Positions 1-9,243 of a DNA stretch of 64,000 bases are shown here, piece by piece (position 1 is the stretch's first letter; every line of letters starts with the position of its first letter). Position numbers and translations under genes: made by a program. The DNA lies in assembly GCA_024644405.1 (NCBI GenBank), contig JAHELC010000002.1, positions 186,001 to 250,000 on the forward strand. Reading direction: 5' to 3'. The notes beneath the pieces are model-generated. The model saw nothing but the letters and a program-made list of their open reading frames with translations. It had not been told where the DNA came from and searched no databases. The DNA comes from Nitrospinaceae bacterium. GTDB taxonomy: Bacteria > Nitrospinota > Nitrospinia > Nitrospinales > Nitrospinaceae.

Positions 1-318
1 AACCGCCATCATCCCGACCACAGAGTCGCGCCGTATCCCGGAATTATTCACAAGAACCTCAAACTGTTTGAAATTTTCCTCCACATATTTGAAAAACGCA
101 ACGACTCCGTCATAGTCGGAAACATCGAATTGCCGGAGGTGGAGCCGGTCGCTGTAGTTTTCATTAGCTTTTTGGAAATCCTGTGCGGCAGAGTCATCGG
201 AACGGTAGGTAGCGATCACCTGAGCGCCGGCGGCGAGAAATGCTTCAGCCACACCGCGGCCGATTCCGCGCGTGCCGCCGGTCACAATAACAGTTTGATC
301 TTTGAAATCGAAATTCAC
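1..318 (-). CDS. Short-chain dehydrogenase/reductase, FabG-like (3' end off window)
   Basis: The reading frame starts at a GTG (318-316) and runs off the left edge, leaving 106 residues. It opens with NFDFKDQTVIVTGGTRGIG, the Rossmann TGxxxGIG cofactor motif of classical SDRs. It ends shortly after EVLVNNSGIRRD, the NNxG structural motif. The catalytic Ser-Tyr-Lys lies beyond the window, so activity cannot be judged. It follows a ketosynthase, an ACP and two FAD oxidoreductases on the same strand, so a 3-oxoacyl-ACP reductase role is the likely reading. No strong ribosome binding site precedes the GTG, and another start is possible. Confidence 0.8.
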   Translation of the reverse strand, partial: MNFDFKDQTVIVTGGTRGIGRGVAEAFLAAGAQVIATYRSDDSAAQDFQKANENYSDRLHLRQFDVSDYDGVVAFFKYVEENFKQFEVLVNNSGIRRDSVVGMMAV

Positions 319-393
319 GATAGATGGATTGGACAGAAGAAGGGAAGAAACAACAAAAACTCAACTTATTGGGCGTATTTCCGTTGCCGAAAT

Positions 394-1842
394 TTATACG
401 CTGACGGTTTCCAGTTCCGGTTGGGGTTGGGACACCGCGTGCAAGAATTTATCCACTTCGTTGGACACAATCACCCCGTAATTGGCCGCGCCCAACCAAC
501 CGGACATGATGATCCCCACCGAACCCGCATGGAACAACCCTGCAATCTGTTTGGGAAGGTCCTTGCTGATCGAAAGCCCTTCAAACTTGGTGCCGAAAGA
601 AACGCCGTTCGGATGCGCGGTGTAGCGTTTGAATGTCACCGGAGTGGAAGCTTCCAGGTGATCTATTTTTTTGCGTACATCAGGAACGTATTTTTCCAAA
701 GCGTCCAGTGTCCGATCGATCAACAGTTTCTTTTTCTTCTCGTATTCCTGACGGGTCAGATGGGCCCAGTCCTTGAACCGTGCGTTGGTCGAAGCCACGA
801 TGGAATACATGTTGAGGCCCGGCCGGGTTTCCGGATAATAAAAACTGAAGGTCCGGCTGGTGGTCTCCGGTTCCAGGAGAGAGGCCGAACTGAATTCCTT
901 TTCCTGGGAGGTGAACAGCAGGTCTCCGACATTATCGATCTTTTCGCCTCTTTTAAGGCCCATATACACCTGGCAACTGCTGTCATTCAACCGGACCTTT
1001 TTAACCTCATCAAGAAATTCCGGAGTAAAGTGTTCGTCACCGGTCAACTTGTGAATGGTGCTTAAAATATTTGAATTGGATAAAACGGTTTTGGCGGGGA
1101 TCATCCGGCCCTGAACTTCCACCCCCTGCACGGTTTTGTCATTCACGACAACGCGTTCGACCATGCAATGGGTGCGGATATCCACGCCGTTTTTCAGCAG
1201 TTCCTTTTTCATTTTCTTGATCAGTTCGTTCGTACCGCCTTTAAACGTGTACACCCCTTTGTCCATGAAGTTGGCGAACACGATCCCGTAGGTGATCGCC
1301 GGATCATCCAGAGTGGAACCGTTGGCGTAGGTGATGGGTTCCATCAACAGGCGGTGGACATCGGTCCGGCCGGGGAAAAACTTTTCGAACAATTCGCGGG
1401 TGGTCATTGACAGGTCGTCATAAAAATTCATCGCCCGCACCGTTTGGAAAAAATCGTCGATGGTTTCCTTGACGATTCCGAAACGGTCTTTCATCAGGCG
1501 GGTAAAATCGTTTTTATCGAAATTGGTCCAGAAGGAGAATTGCGGGTTGTCGAAGCGGATGTTCTTGAGGCGGACGATGGAATCGGCGATTTCCTGGGTC
1601 CAGTATTTGCGGCAGGTTTTGATCATGCCGGTGGGAAACCCGTGCAGGGAGATATCCAGAATATGGCCGCCTTTGCGTTTGAACCAGGTGGCCAGCCCAC
1701 CCAAATTGTAGTGATGTTCGAGGATGAGAACCTTATATCCCAGTTTGGCCAGCTTGTTGGCGGCGGTCAAACCTGCCAGGCCACTGCCGATAACAATCGT
1801 ATCGTAAGCCGACTTGATTCCCTTCAGCCAGTCTTTAGCCAT
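394..1842 (-). CDS. CrtI/CrtISO-like FAD-dependent oxidoreductase (second copy)
   Basis: A 482-residue member of the phytoene desaturase/carotene isomerase/retinol saturase superfamily. The N-terminus has the dinucleotide-binding motif [12 protein letters not shown], with an acidic residue after the second strand ([12 protein letters not shown]). The C-terminus has the usual second FAD segment ([22 protein letters not shown]). The ATG at 1842 is preferred over the TTG just upstream: GGGAG lies at good spacing, and the ATG overlaps the upstream TGA as TGATG, implying translational coupling. It sits beside a ketosynthase and ACP rather than carotenoid synthases. Its substrate may therefore be an acyl chain, which is inference. 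Confidence 0.85.
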   Translation of the reverse strand: MAKDWLKGIKSAYDTIVIGSGLAGLTAANKLAKLGYKVLILEHHYNLGGLATWFKRKGGHILDISLHGFPTGMIKTCRKYWTQEIADSIVRLKNIRFDNPQFSFWTNFDKNDFTRLMKDRFGIVKETIDDFFQTVRAMNFYDDLSMTTRELFEKFFPGRTDVHRLLMEPITYANGSTLDDPAITYGIVFANFMDKGVYTFKGGTNELIKKMKKELLKNGVDIRTHCMVERVVVNDKTVQGVEVQGRMIPAKTVLSNSNILSTIHKLTGDEHFTPEFLDEVKKVRLNDSSCQVYMGLKRGEKIDNVGDLLFTSQEKEFSSASLLEPETTSRTFSFYYPETRPGLNMYSIVASTNARFKDWAHLTRQEYEKKKKLLIDRTLDALEKYVPDVRKKIDHLEASTPVTFKRYTAHPNGVSFGTKFEGLSISKDLPKQIAGLFHAGSVGIIMSGWLGAANYGVIVSNEVDKFLHAVSQPQPELETVSV

Positions 1843-3254
1843 CAAATTCTCCCGTATTCGGATTTGGCTTCCGCTTGCAAAATATGCAGGTTAGCCATTG
1901 AAATTCCGCTCAATGTCGCCCCAATGATACCCAAAAATCCCTGATCTGTCCCACAAATAAATAAGTTTTTTACCGGTGTCCGCCCACTCTTGATTTTGGT
2001 AGGAGAACCGTACACGGCCCCGTTGAGATGGCCGGTGTATTTGAATATGGTCTTGGGCGTAAAAGAGTCTATATATATAATATGATCGCTGAAATCGGGG
2101 AAATAAGTCAACAACGCATTCACCCCCCGCTCCCGGTATTCCTTCTTGGCGGCCCGGTAATCGGAGCGCGCCATGGCGTCCCACAGCCTGAAATTAGCCT
2201 GATTGGTGACCCGGATGATCCCCTCGGGCGGGGCCTCCGGGTACTGGAAATTGGCGGGACAGCATAGAACACCGCTGGTGACATCGGTTAAGCCCTTGGG
2301 AACCCGGTACTTAAAGCGAGGCTCGGTGCTGTAAAACACGATGCTCTTGTCATATCCCACTTCTTTCGGCATGCGGTCCAGCACGAATATCGACTCGATA
2401 AATGACATCTGGCCGATTTCCAGGTCGGATTCTGCGACGATTTTCGGGCGGCACAGACGTAAAGTTTCGACGATTCCGGCAGAAGAAATCACTTTATCCG
2501 CCACCAGCGTTTCGCCATTCTCCAGCTGGAGGGATTGCAACTCGCCGTCCTTGTGCGCGATGCTCTGCACTCCCGCGCCCATGCGCAATTCGCCGCCGAG
2601 ACTCTGGTATTTGTCGACCAGCAGTTTCAGGATATAAGGCATCCCTCCTATCGGCTTGGCGAACCCTTCCATGAACAGGCTCTTGAACATGATCACGAAC
2701 TGGTAGAAATCCATGTCGCCTTCCGCCGCGTTGCCGTAGTACATGATGGGGCAATACAGCATGTCGATCAGTACCGGATCGGTCAGGCAGGATTCCAGCA
2801 CCTCGCGGGAGGAAATCTTCTGGCTGTCGTCCAGATCCAGCTCGTTGAATTCGCGGATATGCGTGAGCAGTTTCTGGAACCCGTCGATCTGCGAAGGGAA
2901 CTGCTCCGCGATTTCCTGTTCCATGAATTCGAATTCGTTGGTGAACCGGATCGACTTGTCGGGAAAGCGGATTTCCGACATCTCCTGCGGGCACAGGCGG
3001 AACTCTTCGTGTTTGAACCGCAGTTGCTTGAGAAGTTTGCCCAGCGGAGACGTACGCACACCTTTTGGCGTGTAATTGGTCATGGCGTGCAGGCCGACAT
3101 CGAACGTGCGGTGCTTGCGGGTATAAAAAGAGTTGAGGCCGCCGACTTCGACATGCTTCTCGACGATCAACACTTTCTTTTCGAACATCGCCAGACGAAT
3201 GCCCGCGGCCAATCCGGACAGACCGGAGCCTATTATGATGACGTCATAGTTCAT
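1842..3254 (-). CDS. CrtI/CrtISO-like FAD-dependent oxidoreductase (first copy)
   Basis: A 470-residue flavoprotein of the same superfamily as its downstream neighbour but clearly diverged from it. It starts [18 protein letters not shown] (GxGxxG) and continues [19 protein letters not shown]. The C-terminal FAD motif is [21 protein letters not shown]. Length matches the family (about 470-510). Two tandem CrtI-like genes next to ACP and ketosynthase genes recall the lipid clusters proposed for ladderane synthesis in anammox bacteria; that parallel is an analogy. No phytoene synthase (crtB) is visible nearby, which argues against an ordinary carotenoid operon. Confidence 0.85.
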   Translation of the reverse strand: MNYDVIIIGSGLSGLAAGIRLAMFEKKVLIVEKHVEVGGLNSFYTRKHRTFDVGLHAMTNYTPKGVRTSPLGKLLKQLRFKHEEFRLCPQEMSEIRFPDKSIRFTNEFEFMEQEIAEQFPSQIDGFQKLLTHIREFNELDLDDSQKISSREVLESCLTDPVLIDMLYCPIMYYGNAAEGDMDFYQFVIMFKSLFMEGFAKPIGGMPYILKLLVDKYQSLGGELRMGAGVQSIAHKDGELQSLQLENGETLVADKVISSAGIVETLRLCRPKIVAESDLEIGQMSFIESIFVLDRMPKEVGYDKSIVFYSTEPRFKYRVPKGLTDVTSGVLCCPANFQYPEAPPEGIIRVTNQANFRLWDAMARSDYRAAKKEYRERGVNALLTYFPDFSDHIIYIDSFTPKTIFKYTGHLNGAVYGSPTKIKSGRTPVKNLFICGTDQGFLGIIGATLSGISMANLHILQAEAKSEYGRI

Positions 3255-3344
3255 GGTCTTGATTGTAAATGAGGCTGGGGATCAAGTAAACCGCTTGGGC
3301 GGCAGGGGATCACAAAGGAAGGCCGGGAAAATCCCGAGACGACT

Positions 3345-3608
3345 TCAACTGACCAATTCGTCGTCTTTCAGGCGCGGAAACAGGTACTCGACACTGCTCG
3401 CCATCGACACCAGTTCCTGGTAGTCCTTTTCAGGCACTTCCAGGTTGAAGCGTTTACGCAATTCCATCACGATATCGAGAAAATCCATCGAGTCCAGATC
3501 AAACTGGTCCCGCAGTTTTTCTTCGTCTTTGATGGCGCCTAAATCTTCGTCCGGAGCAATGTCGGAGATGATATTGAGGATGGCTTGTCGAACTTGGTCC
3601 CTGGTCAT
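3345..3608 (-). CDS. Acyl carrier protein
   Basis: An 87-residue acidic helical protein with the 4'-phosphopantetheine attachment motif DLDSMDFLDIV; the modified serine is Ser40. Length and helix pattern fit a discrete ACP. The spacing after the serine (DSMDF instead of DSLD.VE) and the divergent N-terminus suggest a pathway-specific ACP rather than the housekeeping AcpP. It lies between a ketosynthase and two CrtI-like oxidoreductases on one strand, so it most likely carries the acyl chain these enzymes act on. Confidence 0.9.
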   Translation of the reverse strand: MTRDQVRQAILNIISDIAPDEDLGAIKDEEKLRDQFDLDSMDFLDIVMELRKRFNLEVPEKDYQELVSMASSVEYLFPRLKDDELVS

Positions 3609-3661
3609 TCAGCGCGTTCTCCTAAAACTTGATGGTAGGGTAAAACTCCCTGAATTTCAAT

Positions 3662-4900
3662 CTATTTTTGATATTTGCGGACGATCAAAACGGAATTGAT
3701 GCCGAACATTCCGAACGAATTATTCATGATAATGCTCACATTGTCCAGCAGTTCCGGCGTATTCGCGACCAGGTTGTTGAGCTGGCATTCCGGGTCGATT
3801 TCGTCAAGGTTGAGGGTCGGGTGGACGTACCCGTCTTCAAAAGCGGGCAAGTTGCCGGTGAGCTCCAGCGCCCCCGCCGCGCCCATGGTGTGCCCCATAT
3901 AACTCTTTGTATTATTTATTCTTGTGCGACCTTCCATGCCGAACACCTCGCGCACCGCCTTGCATTCCTGAATATCGCCCAGCTGAGTCGCCGTGGCATG
4001 GGTGTTGAGGATGTCGATATCCTCCGGCTTCAATCCGGCCCGGTCCAGCGCCAGCCGCATGCACTCGGCCTGCCGCCCCGGCTCCGGCAGGATGTAGTCG
4101 AAAGCATCCGAATTGCTGGCATGGCCCACGATTTCGCCGTAAATTTTGGCGCCCCGCGCCTCCGCGTCCGGCAGGCGTTCGAGCGTGTAGACGCATCCGC
4201 CTTCGGAACAGACAATGCCATTGCGGTTCTTGTCGAACGGGCGGCTCGCCCTGGTCGGGTCTGCGTGCTCGGCCAGTGCACCCTCGCTCTTGAAACTGGC
4301 GAAGATGCCGAAGGTGTGAATGCTTTCCGAGACGCCGCCGGCGAACGCCAGATCGACCTCGTTCAGCCGCAACATCTGCGCTCCCTGGATGATGCCCAGG
4401 TTGCCCGCCGCACAGGCCGCGCCGATCGCGTAATGCGGCCCGGTAATGCCCATGTTGAGCGTCACCTCGCCCGCCGGATTGTTGGCCACCGTCCGCGGGT
4501 TGTGGTGGTGCGACCAGTACTTGGTGTCGTAGTCGTACTGGCTGATGGCGTAGACTTCGTTTTCGGTTTCGACGTTGCCGTGCTCGGTGGTGCCGAGGTA
4601 GACGCCAACGCGCGATTTATCGACCGTGTCGAACGCGATGCCGGAGTCGGCCACAGCCTCCTGCGAACAGTAGATGGCAATCGATCCCGCCCGGGTGCCG
4701 CGCCTGAGACTTTTCTTCTTCTGGTATTTGAGCTCGTCGAAATCGCACACCCCGGCCAGCACTTCGCCCATGAAACGGGTCTCGAAGCGGGTGACGCCGG
4801 ACCGGCCCTCGAGCAGCGCCTTGCGGAACTCCGCAAGAGTGTTGCCGTTGGGCGCCGTCAGGCCGATCCCTGTAATGACAATACGGTCCTCAGGCCGCAT
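3662..4900 (-). CDS. Beta-ketoacyl-ACP synthase, KAS II/FabF type
   Basis: A 412-residue thiolase-fold condensing enzyme that elongates an acyl chain with a malonyl-ACP unit. The catalytic triad is visible: Cys163 in AACAAG, His301 in NTHATATQLGD and His337 in SYMGHTMGAAG, with Lys332 nearby. It starts MRPEDRIVITGIGLTAPNG, typical of the family, and is of normal length. It is the first gene of the cluster on the minus strand, followed by an ACP, two CrtI-like flavoproteins and an SDR. The context suggests a dedicated secondary lipid or polyketide pathway rather than the main fabF. Confidence 0.92.
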   Translation of the reverse strand: MRPEDRIVITGIGLTAPNGNTLAEFRKALLEGRSGVTRFETRFMGEVLAGVCDFDELKYQKKKSLRRGTRAGSIAIYCSQEAVADSGIAFDTVDKSRVGVYLGTTEHGNVETENEVYAISQYDYDTKYWSHHHNPRTVANNPAGEVTLNMGITGPHYAIGAACAAGNLGIIQGAQMLRLNEVDLAFAGGVSESIHTFGIFASFKSEGALAEHADPTRASRPFDKNRNGIVCSEGGCVYTLERLPDAEARGAKIYGEIVGHASNSDAFDYILPEPGRQAECMRLALDRAGLKPEDIDILNTHATATQLGDIQECKAVREVFGMEGRTRINNTKSYMGHTMGAAGALELTGNLPAFEDGYVHPTLNLDEIDPECQLNNLVANTPELLDNVSIIMNNSFGMFGINSVLIVRKYQK

Positions 4901-5271
4901 AGATAAGATCCATAGGGTACAAGTGTCGGGGATGTATTGGATTCAAACCCTGGATGGGTTGCATTGAAAAACCAGACGAAGCCAAAACTTCGGAATTAAG
5001 GAATTTAGCATAAAAAAGACGAGTTGGGAAGAGGGCCGGGTCGTTCTAAAATATCGGAGAAGATTATTTTTAAACCGCTATGGCATATTCCGATACCCAT
5101 TGAAATGGGCCTGCTTGGAAGTTTGTAACCTAAAAGTATCAAAAGAAACAAGCGTTTGTGACGATTCAGGACCATATTTATGGGTAATTAAATAATGGGG
5201 GGAGACGTTCTGAAACGGCCTGTGAGGCAGCCCTGACGGGGTTTACCGGGCCGTTTGAATGGAGGTGTCCC
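4901..5271. other. Intergenic region between divergent genes
   Basis: About 370 bases with no supportable gene, between the minus-strand ketosynthase and a plus-strand small gene. It should hold promoters for both directions. The only clear structure is the inverted repeat at 5213-5256. Confidence 0.6.
5213..5256 (+). promoter_or_regulatory. Structured 5' leader hairpin before the 63-residue gene
   Basis: A perfect 8-base inverted repeat, AAACGGCC (5213-5220) with GGCCGTTT (5249-5256), closes a GC-rich loop containing a second small hairpin (CCCTGACGGG). It ends a few bases before the GGAGGTG ribosome binding site at about 5261, so folding could affect translation of the next gene. It does not match a riboswitch class I can recognise. 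Confidence 0.45.
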
Positions 5272-5463
5272 ATGGGACTGACTTATGATGTTTTGAAGAC
5301 CAAGGTCAAATCCGAGGGCAAGTTCACGCTGGAAGAATTGATGTGGATGGTGGACAAGATGAAGGAAATGGACCGCACCCTCGACTCGGTCAAAAAAACC
5401 ACGGAAGAGCGGTTGTCCCGGATTGAAAGTAAGGACGACGACCACATTCCGGGTGGTATCTGA
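5272..5463 (+). CDS. Small hypothetical protein, 63 residues
   Basis: A small ORF preceded by a strong GGAGGTG ribosome binding site seven bases before the ATG. The product is charged and predicted mostly helical (MGLTYDVLKTKVKSEGKF, then LEELMWMVDKMKEMD), with no signal peptide or cysteine. The family is not recognised. It stands alone between a divergent lipid cluster and a convergent ispF. The good ribosome binding site and a structured leader support its being a real gene. Confidence 0.65.
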   Translation: MGLTYDVLKTKVKSEGKFTLEELMWMVDKMKEMDRTLDSVKKTTEERLSRIESKDDDHIPGGI

Positions 5464-5560
5464 CCAGGGTGACGCTGCGCGGCGAACCGCTGCGAGTGAT
5501 TTTAAAATATGAATTGCGCTCCACGAACCACTCTTGCTGTCAACTATCAGCAAGTTCCCT

Positions 5561-5576
5561 CCGGGCGGGAGCCCGG
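5561..5576. terminator. Possible convergent terminator hairpin
   Basis: CCGGGC (5561-5566) and GCCCGG (5571-5576) form a 6-bp stem with a GGGA loop, directly beside the ispF stop codon. On the plus strand it is followed by TTAGATTTTTT, so it could end transcription of the small upstream gene. The T-tract is interrupted and the stem is short. Confidence 0.35.
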
Positions 5577-6059
5577 TTAGATTTTTTCCACCAGTGCGAC
5601 GGCGTCGACGGCGATGCCTTCTTCGCGGCCGGGGAAACCGAGTTTTTCGGTGGTCGTGGCCTTGACGTTGACCTGCCCGGGACCGATGGCGAGTGCCTTG
5701 GCGAGGTTCTGTTTCATCTTGTCGAGGTAGGGCGCGAGTTTCGGTTGCTGGGCGATGACGGTGGCGTCGGTGTTGCTCACCTGATATCCCTGCTCCTTCA
5801 CCACTTTTCCGACTTTTTCCAACAGCAGAAGGCTGGAAACCCCTTTCCATTGCGGGTCGGTATCCGGGAAATAATGGCCGATATCGCCGGCGCCCACCGC
5901 GCCCAACAGCGCGTCGCAAATCGCATGGCACAACGCGTCGGCGTCGCTATGGCCGTCGAGGCCCTTGTCGTGCGGGATGTCCACTCCGCCGAGGATCAGC
6001 TTGCGTCCTTCCACCAGGCGGTGCACATCGTATCCGTTACCGATTCGGAATGAACTCAT
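5577..6059 (-). CDS. ispF: 2-C-methyl-D-erythritol 2,4-cyclodiphosphate synthase
   Basis: IspF cyclises CDP-methylerythritol 2-phosphate in the MEP isoprenoid pathway. The sequence shows [12 protein letters not shown] (metal-binding Asp and His) near the N-terminus and [22 protein letters not shown]. The ATG at 6059 gives 160 residues, the usual length, and has AAGG at suitable spacing. A longer TTG-initiated frame adds 13 residues and lacks a ribosome binding site. It lies downstream of dxr on the same strand, so two MEP enzymes close the translation/lipid operon. IspD is not seen here. Confidence 0.95.
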   Translation of the reverse strand: MSSFRIGNGYDVHRLVEGRKLILGGVDIPHDKGLDGHSDADALCHAICDALLGAVGAGDIGHYFPDTDPQWKGVSSLLLLEKVGKVVKEQGYQVSNTDATVIAQQPKLAPYLDKMKQNLAKALAIGPGQVNVKATTTEKLGFPGREEGIAVDAVALVEKI

Positions 6060-6156
6060 CAAATAAGCCTTACCATTGATGCTCCCTCTCGCTTTCAAGG
6101 AGAGCTTTTCAAAAGTGAATCCATTTTAAATAAAAAGCAAGAGGAGGAATCACCCC

Positions 6157-6179
6157 AGCCCCTCTTTACAAGAGGGGCT
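6157..6179. repeat. Perfect inverted repeat between dxr and ispF
   Basis: AGCCCCTCT (6157-6165) and AGAGGGGCT (6171-6179) form a perfect 9-bp stem with loop TTACA. Neither side has a long T-run, so it is more likely an intergenic repeat or RNA-processing hairpin than a strong terminator. Confidence 0.5.
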
Positions 6180-6277
6180 TATAATAAATCCCTTCCTTAA
6201 ATTTATTTTTATCCTGTGATCCTGTCTAATGTTTGGTTTATTCGTGTTTCCTTCGGCAAACCCAGGGCGGCAAAACT

Positions 6278-7429
6278 TTAAAGAGTGACGGTGATCAGTT
6301 TGCGGGTTTCTTCGCGTGCCCACCGGTCCGCTTCCAGGACATCTTCGATGCAGGTGATCGGCCGGACGTCGTGATTGTGCATGGCCGTGCGAATGATCTC
6401 GGGAATTTCTTTGTAGGAGATCTGCTCGTCCAGAAAGGCCTGCACGGCGATCTCGTTGGCGCCGTTGAGCACGGCGGGCATGGTCTGGCCGATATTCATC
6501 GCGTCCCGCGCCAACTGCAGACAGGGGAAGCGCGTGTAATCCGGCGGCTCAAACGTGAGTTTCGACAACGCCGACAAATCCAGCGAGGCCAGGGTGCAGT
6601 CGATCCGATCCGGGTACGACAATGCGTACGCGATGGGCACGCGCATATCTGGAATCCCGAGTTGCGCAATGATGGAGGTGTCGACAAACTCGATCATCGA
6701 ATGCACGATGCTTTGCGCGTGCACGATGATGTCCACCTGAGTCTCCAGGCCGAACAACCATTTGGCTTCGATGTACTCCAATCCCTTGTTCATCATGGTG
6801 GCGGAGTCGATGGTGATCTTGTTTCCCATGTCCCAGTTGGGATGGTTGAGTGCATCCTTGACCGTCACATGCTCCATCTGCTCCAGCGTGTAGGTGCGAA
6901 AGGGCCCGCCCGACGCAGTGAGAATAATACGCTTGATGCGGTCCCGGTTTTCGCCGTTCAAGGCTTGCAGAATCGCGCTGTGTTCGCTGTCGACGGGGAT
7001 GATGTCGCATTTGCCCTGTGCCGACTTGAGGACCAGCTCTCCGGCAACCACCAGGGTTTCCTTGTTGGCCAGCGCCAGGGTTTTTCCGGCCTGAACGGCA
7101 GCATAGGTCGGAACCAGTCCGGCACAACCGACGACGCCCGAAACGACGATTTCGACTTCCGGCAGGGTGGCGACCTGCGTTGCTCCCGCTTCGCCGGCGA
7201 CGATGTCCACTTTCTGATCGCCGAGCAGGGCGCGCAATTCTCCCAGACGCGACACGTTGTGCAGGGAGATCATTTTGGGTTTGAATTTTCGGGTTTGCTG
7301 TGCGAGCACTTCGATGTTGTTGCCGGCGGCGAGTCCCCAGACTTCAAACTTGCCGGGGTTGCGGTCAATGACATCCAGTGTATTGACGCCGATGGAGCCC
7401 GTCGATCCGAGGATGGAAATTTTCTTCAT
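6278..7429 (-). CDS. dxr: 1-deoxy-D-xylulose 5-phosphate reductoisomerase
   Basis: Dxr converts DXP to methylerythritol 4-phosphate with NADPH, the committed MEP step. The 383-residue product starts MKKISILGSTGSIGVNTLDV (GSTGSIG NADPH loop). It shows ALANKETLVVAG, the acidic metal site VDSEHSAI, and the substrate region LTASGGPF. Length and all core motifs are normal. It follows cdsA in the conserved order pyrH-frr-uppS-cdsA-dxr. Confidence 0.97.
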   Translation of the reverse strand: MKKISILGSTGSIGVNTLDVIDRNPGKFEVWGLAAGNNIEVLAQQTRKFKPKMISLHNVSRLGELRALLGDQKVDIVAGEAGATQVATLPEVEIVVSGVVGCAGLVPTYAAVQAGKTLALANKETLVVAGELVLKSAQGKCDIIPVDSEHSAILQALNGENRDRIKRIILTASGGPFRTYTLEQMEHVTVKDALNHPNWDMGNKITIDSATMMNKGLEYIEAKWLFGLETQVDIIVHAQSIVHSMIEFVDTSIIAQLGIPDMRVPIAYALSYPDRIDCTLASLDLSALSKLTFEPPDYTRFPCLQLARDAMNIGQTMPAVLNGANEIAVQAFLDEQISYKEIPEIIRTAMHNHDVRPITCIEDVLEADRWAREETRKLITVTL

Positions 7430-7516
7430 AAGTGCCCGCGGTCAGTAGGTTCGCTTGTGATTGGTAACAGGATAAGCCACAAACTTATAAAAAGCTTAAT
7501 AAACCTCAATCCTGGC

Positions 7517-8317
7517 TTATAAAAATAATGTGTGATAAATGTAAAATGCAGGTCCGGCAAATATCAGGCTGTCCAACCGGTCCAGCACCCCTCCATGTCC
7601 GGGGATGAGTGATCCGGAATCCTTAACCCCGGCTCGGCGCTTGAAAAGGGACTCGGCTAGATCTCCTATTTGACCCATGGTACCGCATAATAAGGCCATA
7701 ATCAAACAGTGGTTAAGCGGAAGAGTCTCAAAAAACAGATACTTGGCGGCAACCCCTCCGGCCACACTGCCGACCAGTCCCGCCCCCGATCCTTCGATGG
7801 TTTTGCCGGGACTGATCCTGGGTGCAAGCGGGGTTTTTCCAATTGTTTTCCCGACGTAGTACGCGGCAATGTCGCCCGACCAGATCACCATAAAAAGATA
7901 AAAAAGAATATGGTTACCGTGTTCCATACCGCGCAGCAAAATGAAATAACTCATCAAGCCGGACACATAAACTACACCCAGAAACGAATAGGCCACTTGG
8001 GAGAGAGCCTCCTCGAGGGCGGATCCGGAAGCGTACCCGGTGATGAACAACGTCATGAGACATACCGCCAGCCAGACCAGATAAAAGTCGTTGCGGTAAA
8101 AACAAAAAACCAGGAACAGGCACAGGATGCCGCCGACGATGGGATTGATTTTGATTCCCATGTGACCGGTCAGGCGGAAATATTCAACCCAACCCGCCAA
8201 CACGGCGGCGGTCACGAGTGCCAGAAATAAAAGCGTCGAACCGTATTGAACAATTCCCAGGACAACGGGAATGAGGACCAGTCCGCTGATTATGCGTTTC
8301 ACGCGTCGTTCTCCCAT
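7517..8317 (-). CDS. cdsA: Phosphatidate cytidylyltransferase
   Basis: CdsA makes CDP-diacylglycerol from phosphatidate and CTP in the inner membrane. The 266-residue product is polytopic. It carries the family signature near the C-terminus (SLFKRRAGVKDSGS, then PGHGGVLDRLDS) and ISPGKTIEG before it. It sits between uppS and dxr, its conserved place. Confidence 0.95.
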   Translation of the reverse strand: MGERRVKRIISGLVLIPVVLGIVQYGSTLLFLALVTAAVLAGWVEYFRLTGHMGIKINPIVGGILCLFLVFCFYRNDFYLVWLAVCLMTLFITGYASGSALEEALSQVAYSFLGVVYVSGLMSYFILLRGMEHGNHILFYLFMVIWSGDIAAYYVGKTIGKTPLAPRISPGKTIEGSGAGLVGSVAGGVAAKYLFFETLPLNHCLIMALLCGTMGQIGDLAESLFKRRAGVKDSGSLIPGHGGVLDRLDSLIFAGPAFYIYHTLFL

Positions 8318-8390
8318 TTCAATGTATAGCGGAGGAGTGTCATAAGATATATCTCGGAGGTGCGTTGTGGGAATGGGTTGCGGGCCGCGG

Positions 8391-9128
8391 TCAGGCTTTG
8401 ACGATCTGGTCGCCGATCATGCCGAACCGTCGTTCCCGGCTCTGGAAATCAATGATGGCTTTGAGCAGATCGTCTTCCGTAAACTGCGGCCACAAGACTT
8501 CGGTGTAATGCAATTCAGTGTACGCCATTTGATACAGGAGAAAGTTGCTGATCCGTTTTTCGCCACTGGTGCGGATCAGCAGATCCGGTTCGGGCAAGTC
8601 GTGGGTATACAGGCTGCTTTCCAGAACCGGAAAGTCGATATCCTCGATAGGCAAGCTTCCCTCCTGCACCTGCATGGCGATTTTTTTGACCGCGTCGATG
8701 ATCTCCTGCCGCCCACCGTAACTTAACGCCAGGGTCAGAATCAGACCCTCGTTGTTTCGCGTATAGTCTTCCGCATGACGGATGAGTTTTTGAATGGCCG
8801 GTGGCAGTTCGTGAATTCGGCCTATGGTATTGAACCGGATGTTCTCCCGCTTCATGCGCTCCAGTTCCTTGTTCAGGTACTGGTCCAGAATTTTCATGAG
8901 AGCTTCGATTTCGGGGCGGGGGCGGTTCCAGTTTTCGTCTGAAAAGGAGTACAGAGTCAGGGCCTCGATATGCATCTCGGTGCATAAAGTGACAATTTTA
9001 TCGACGGTTTTGACGCCCCGGCGATGGCCCTCCACCCGCGGGAGCCTGTTCTTTTTGGCCCAGCGTCCGTTGCCGTCCATGATGATGGCGATGTGGCGTG
9101 GCAAACGCTTGAGATCAATTTGATTCAT
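8391..9128 (-). CDS. uppS: Isoprenyl (undecaprenyl) diphosphate synthase
   Basis: This cis-prenyltransferase extends farnesyl-PP with IPP to the lipid carrier used for peptidoglycan and O-antigen. HIAIIMDGNGRWAKK carries the catalytic Asp and Asn. EGHRRG and the LLIRTSGEKRISNFLLYQ substrate-binding segment are present. The ATG at 9128 is preferred; a TTG at 9146 would add six residues. No strong Shine-Dalgarno is seen for either. Its place after frr is conserved. Confidence 0.95.
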   Translation of the reverse strand: MNQIDLKRLPRHIAIIMDGNGRWAKKNRLPRVEGHRRGVKTVDKIVTLCTEMHIEALTLYSFSDENWNRPRPEIEALMKILDQYLNKELERMKRENIRFNTIGRIHELPPAIQKLIRHAEDYTRNNEGLILTLALSYGGRQEIIDAVKKIAMQVQEGSLPIEDIDFPVLESSLYTHDLPEPDLLIRTSGEKRISNFLLYQMAYTELHYTEVLWPQFTEDDLLKAIIDFQSRERRFGMIGDQIVKA

Positions 9129-9243
9129 TAAGGCGGGGTCAGACAAAGGGGGATCTCCATGGTCTCAGATTGATTCGGCAAAACAAGGTCCTGCCAACGG
9201 GGCGGGGCCTTTAGTTCAACTTATCAATATTATAAGGCATCCA

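Noticed and set aside
1-4900. Carotenoid biosynthesis operon
   Set aside because: CrtI-like genes are present but no phytoene synthase or cyclase; neighbours are acyl-chain enzymes.
3668-4906. 412-codon plus-strand open frame opposite the ketosynthase
   Set aside because: Antisense shadow: the minus strand encodes a full KAS II with catalytic residues; the plus frame has no recognisable protein features.
5213-5256. Known riboswitch (for example c-di-GMP)
   Set aside because: The stem lacks the conserved bases of classes I can recall; only an unassigned structured leader is claimed.
6233-7522. 429-codon plus-strand open frame opposite dxr
   Set aside because: Shadow of the intact Dxr gene; no ribosome binding site and no family features.
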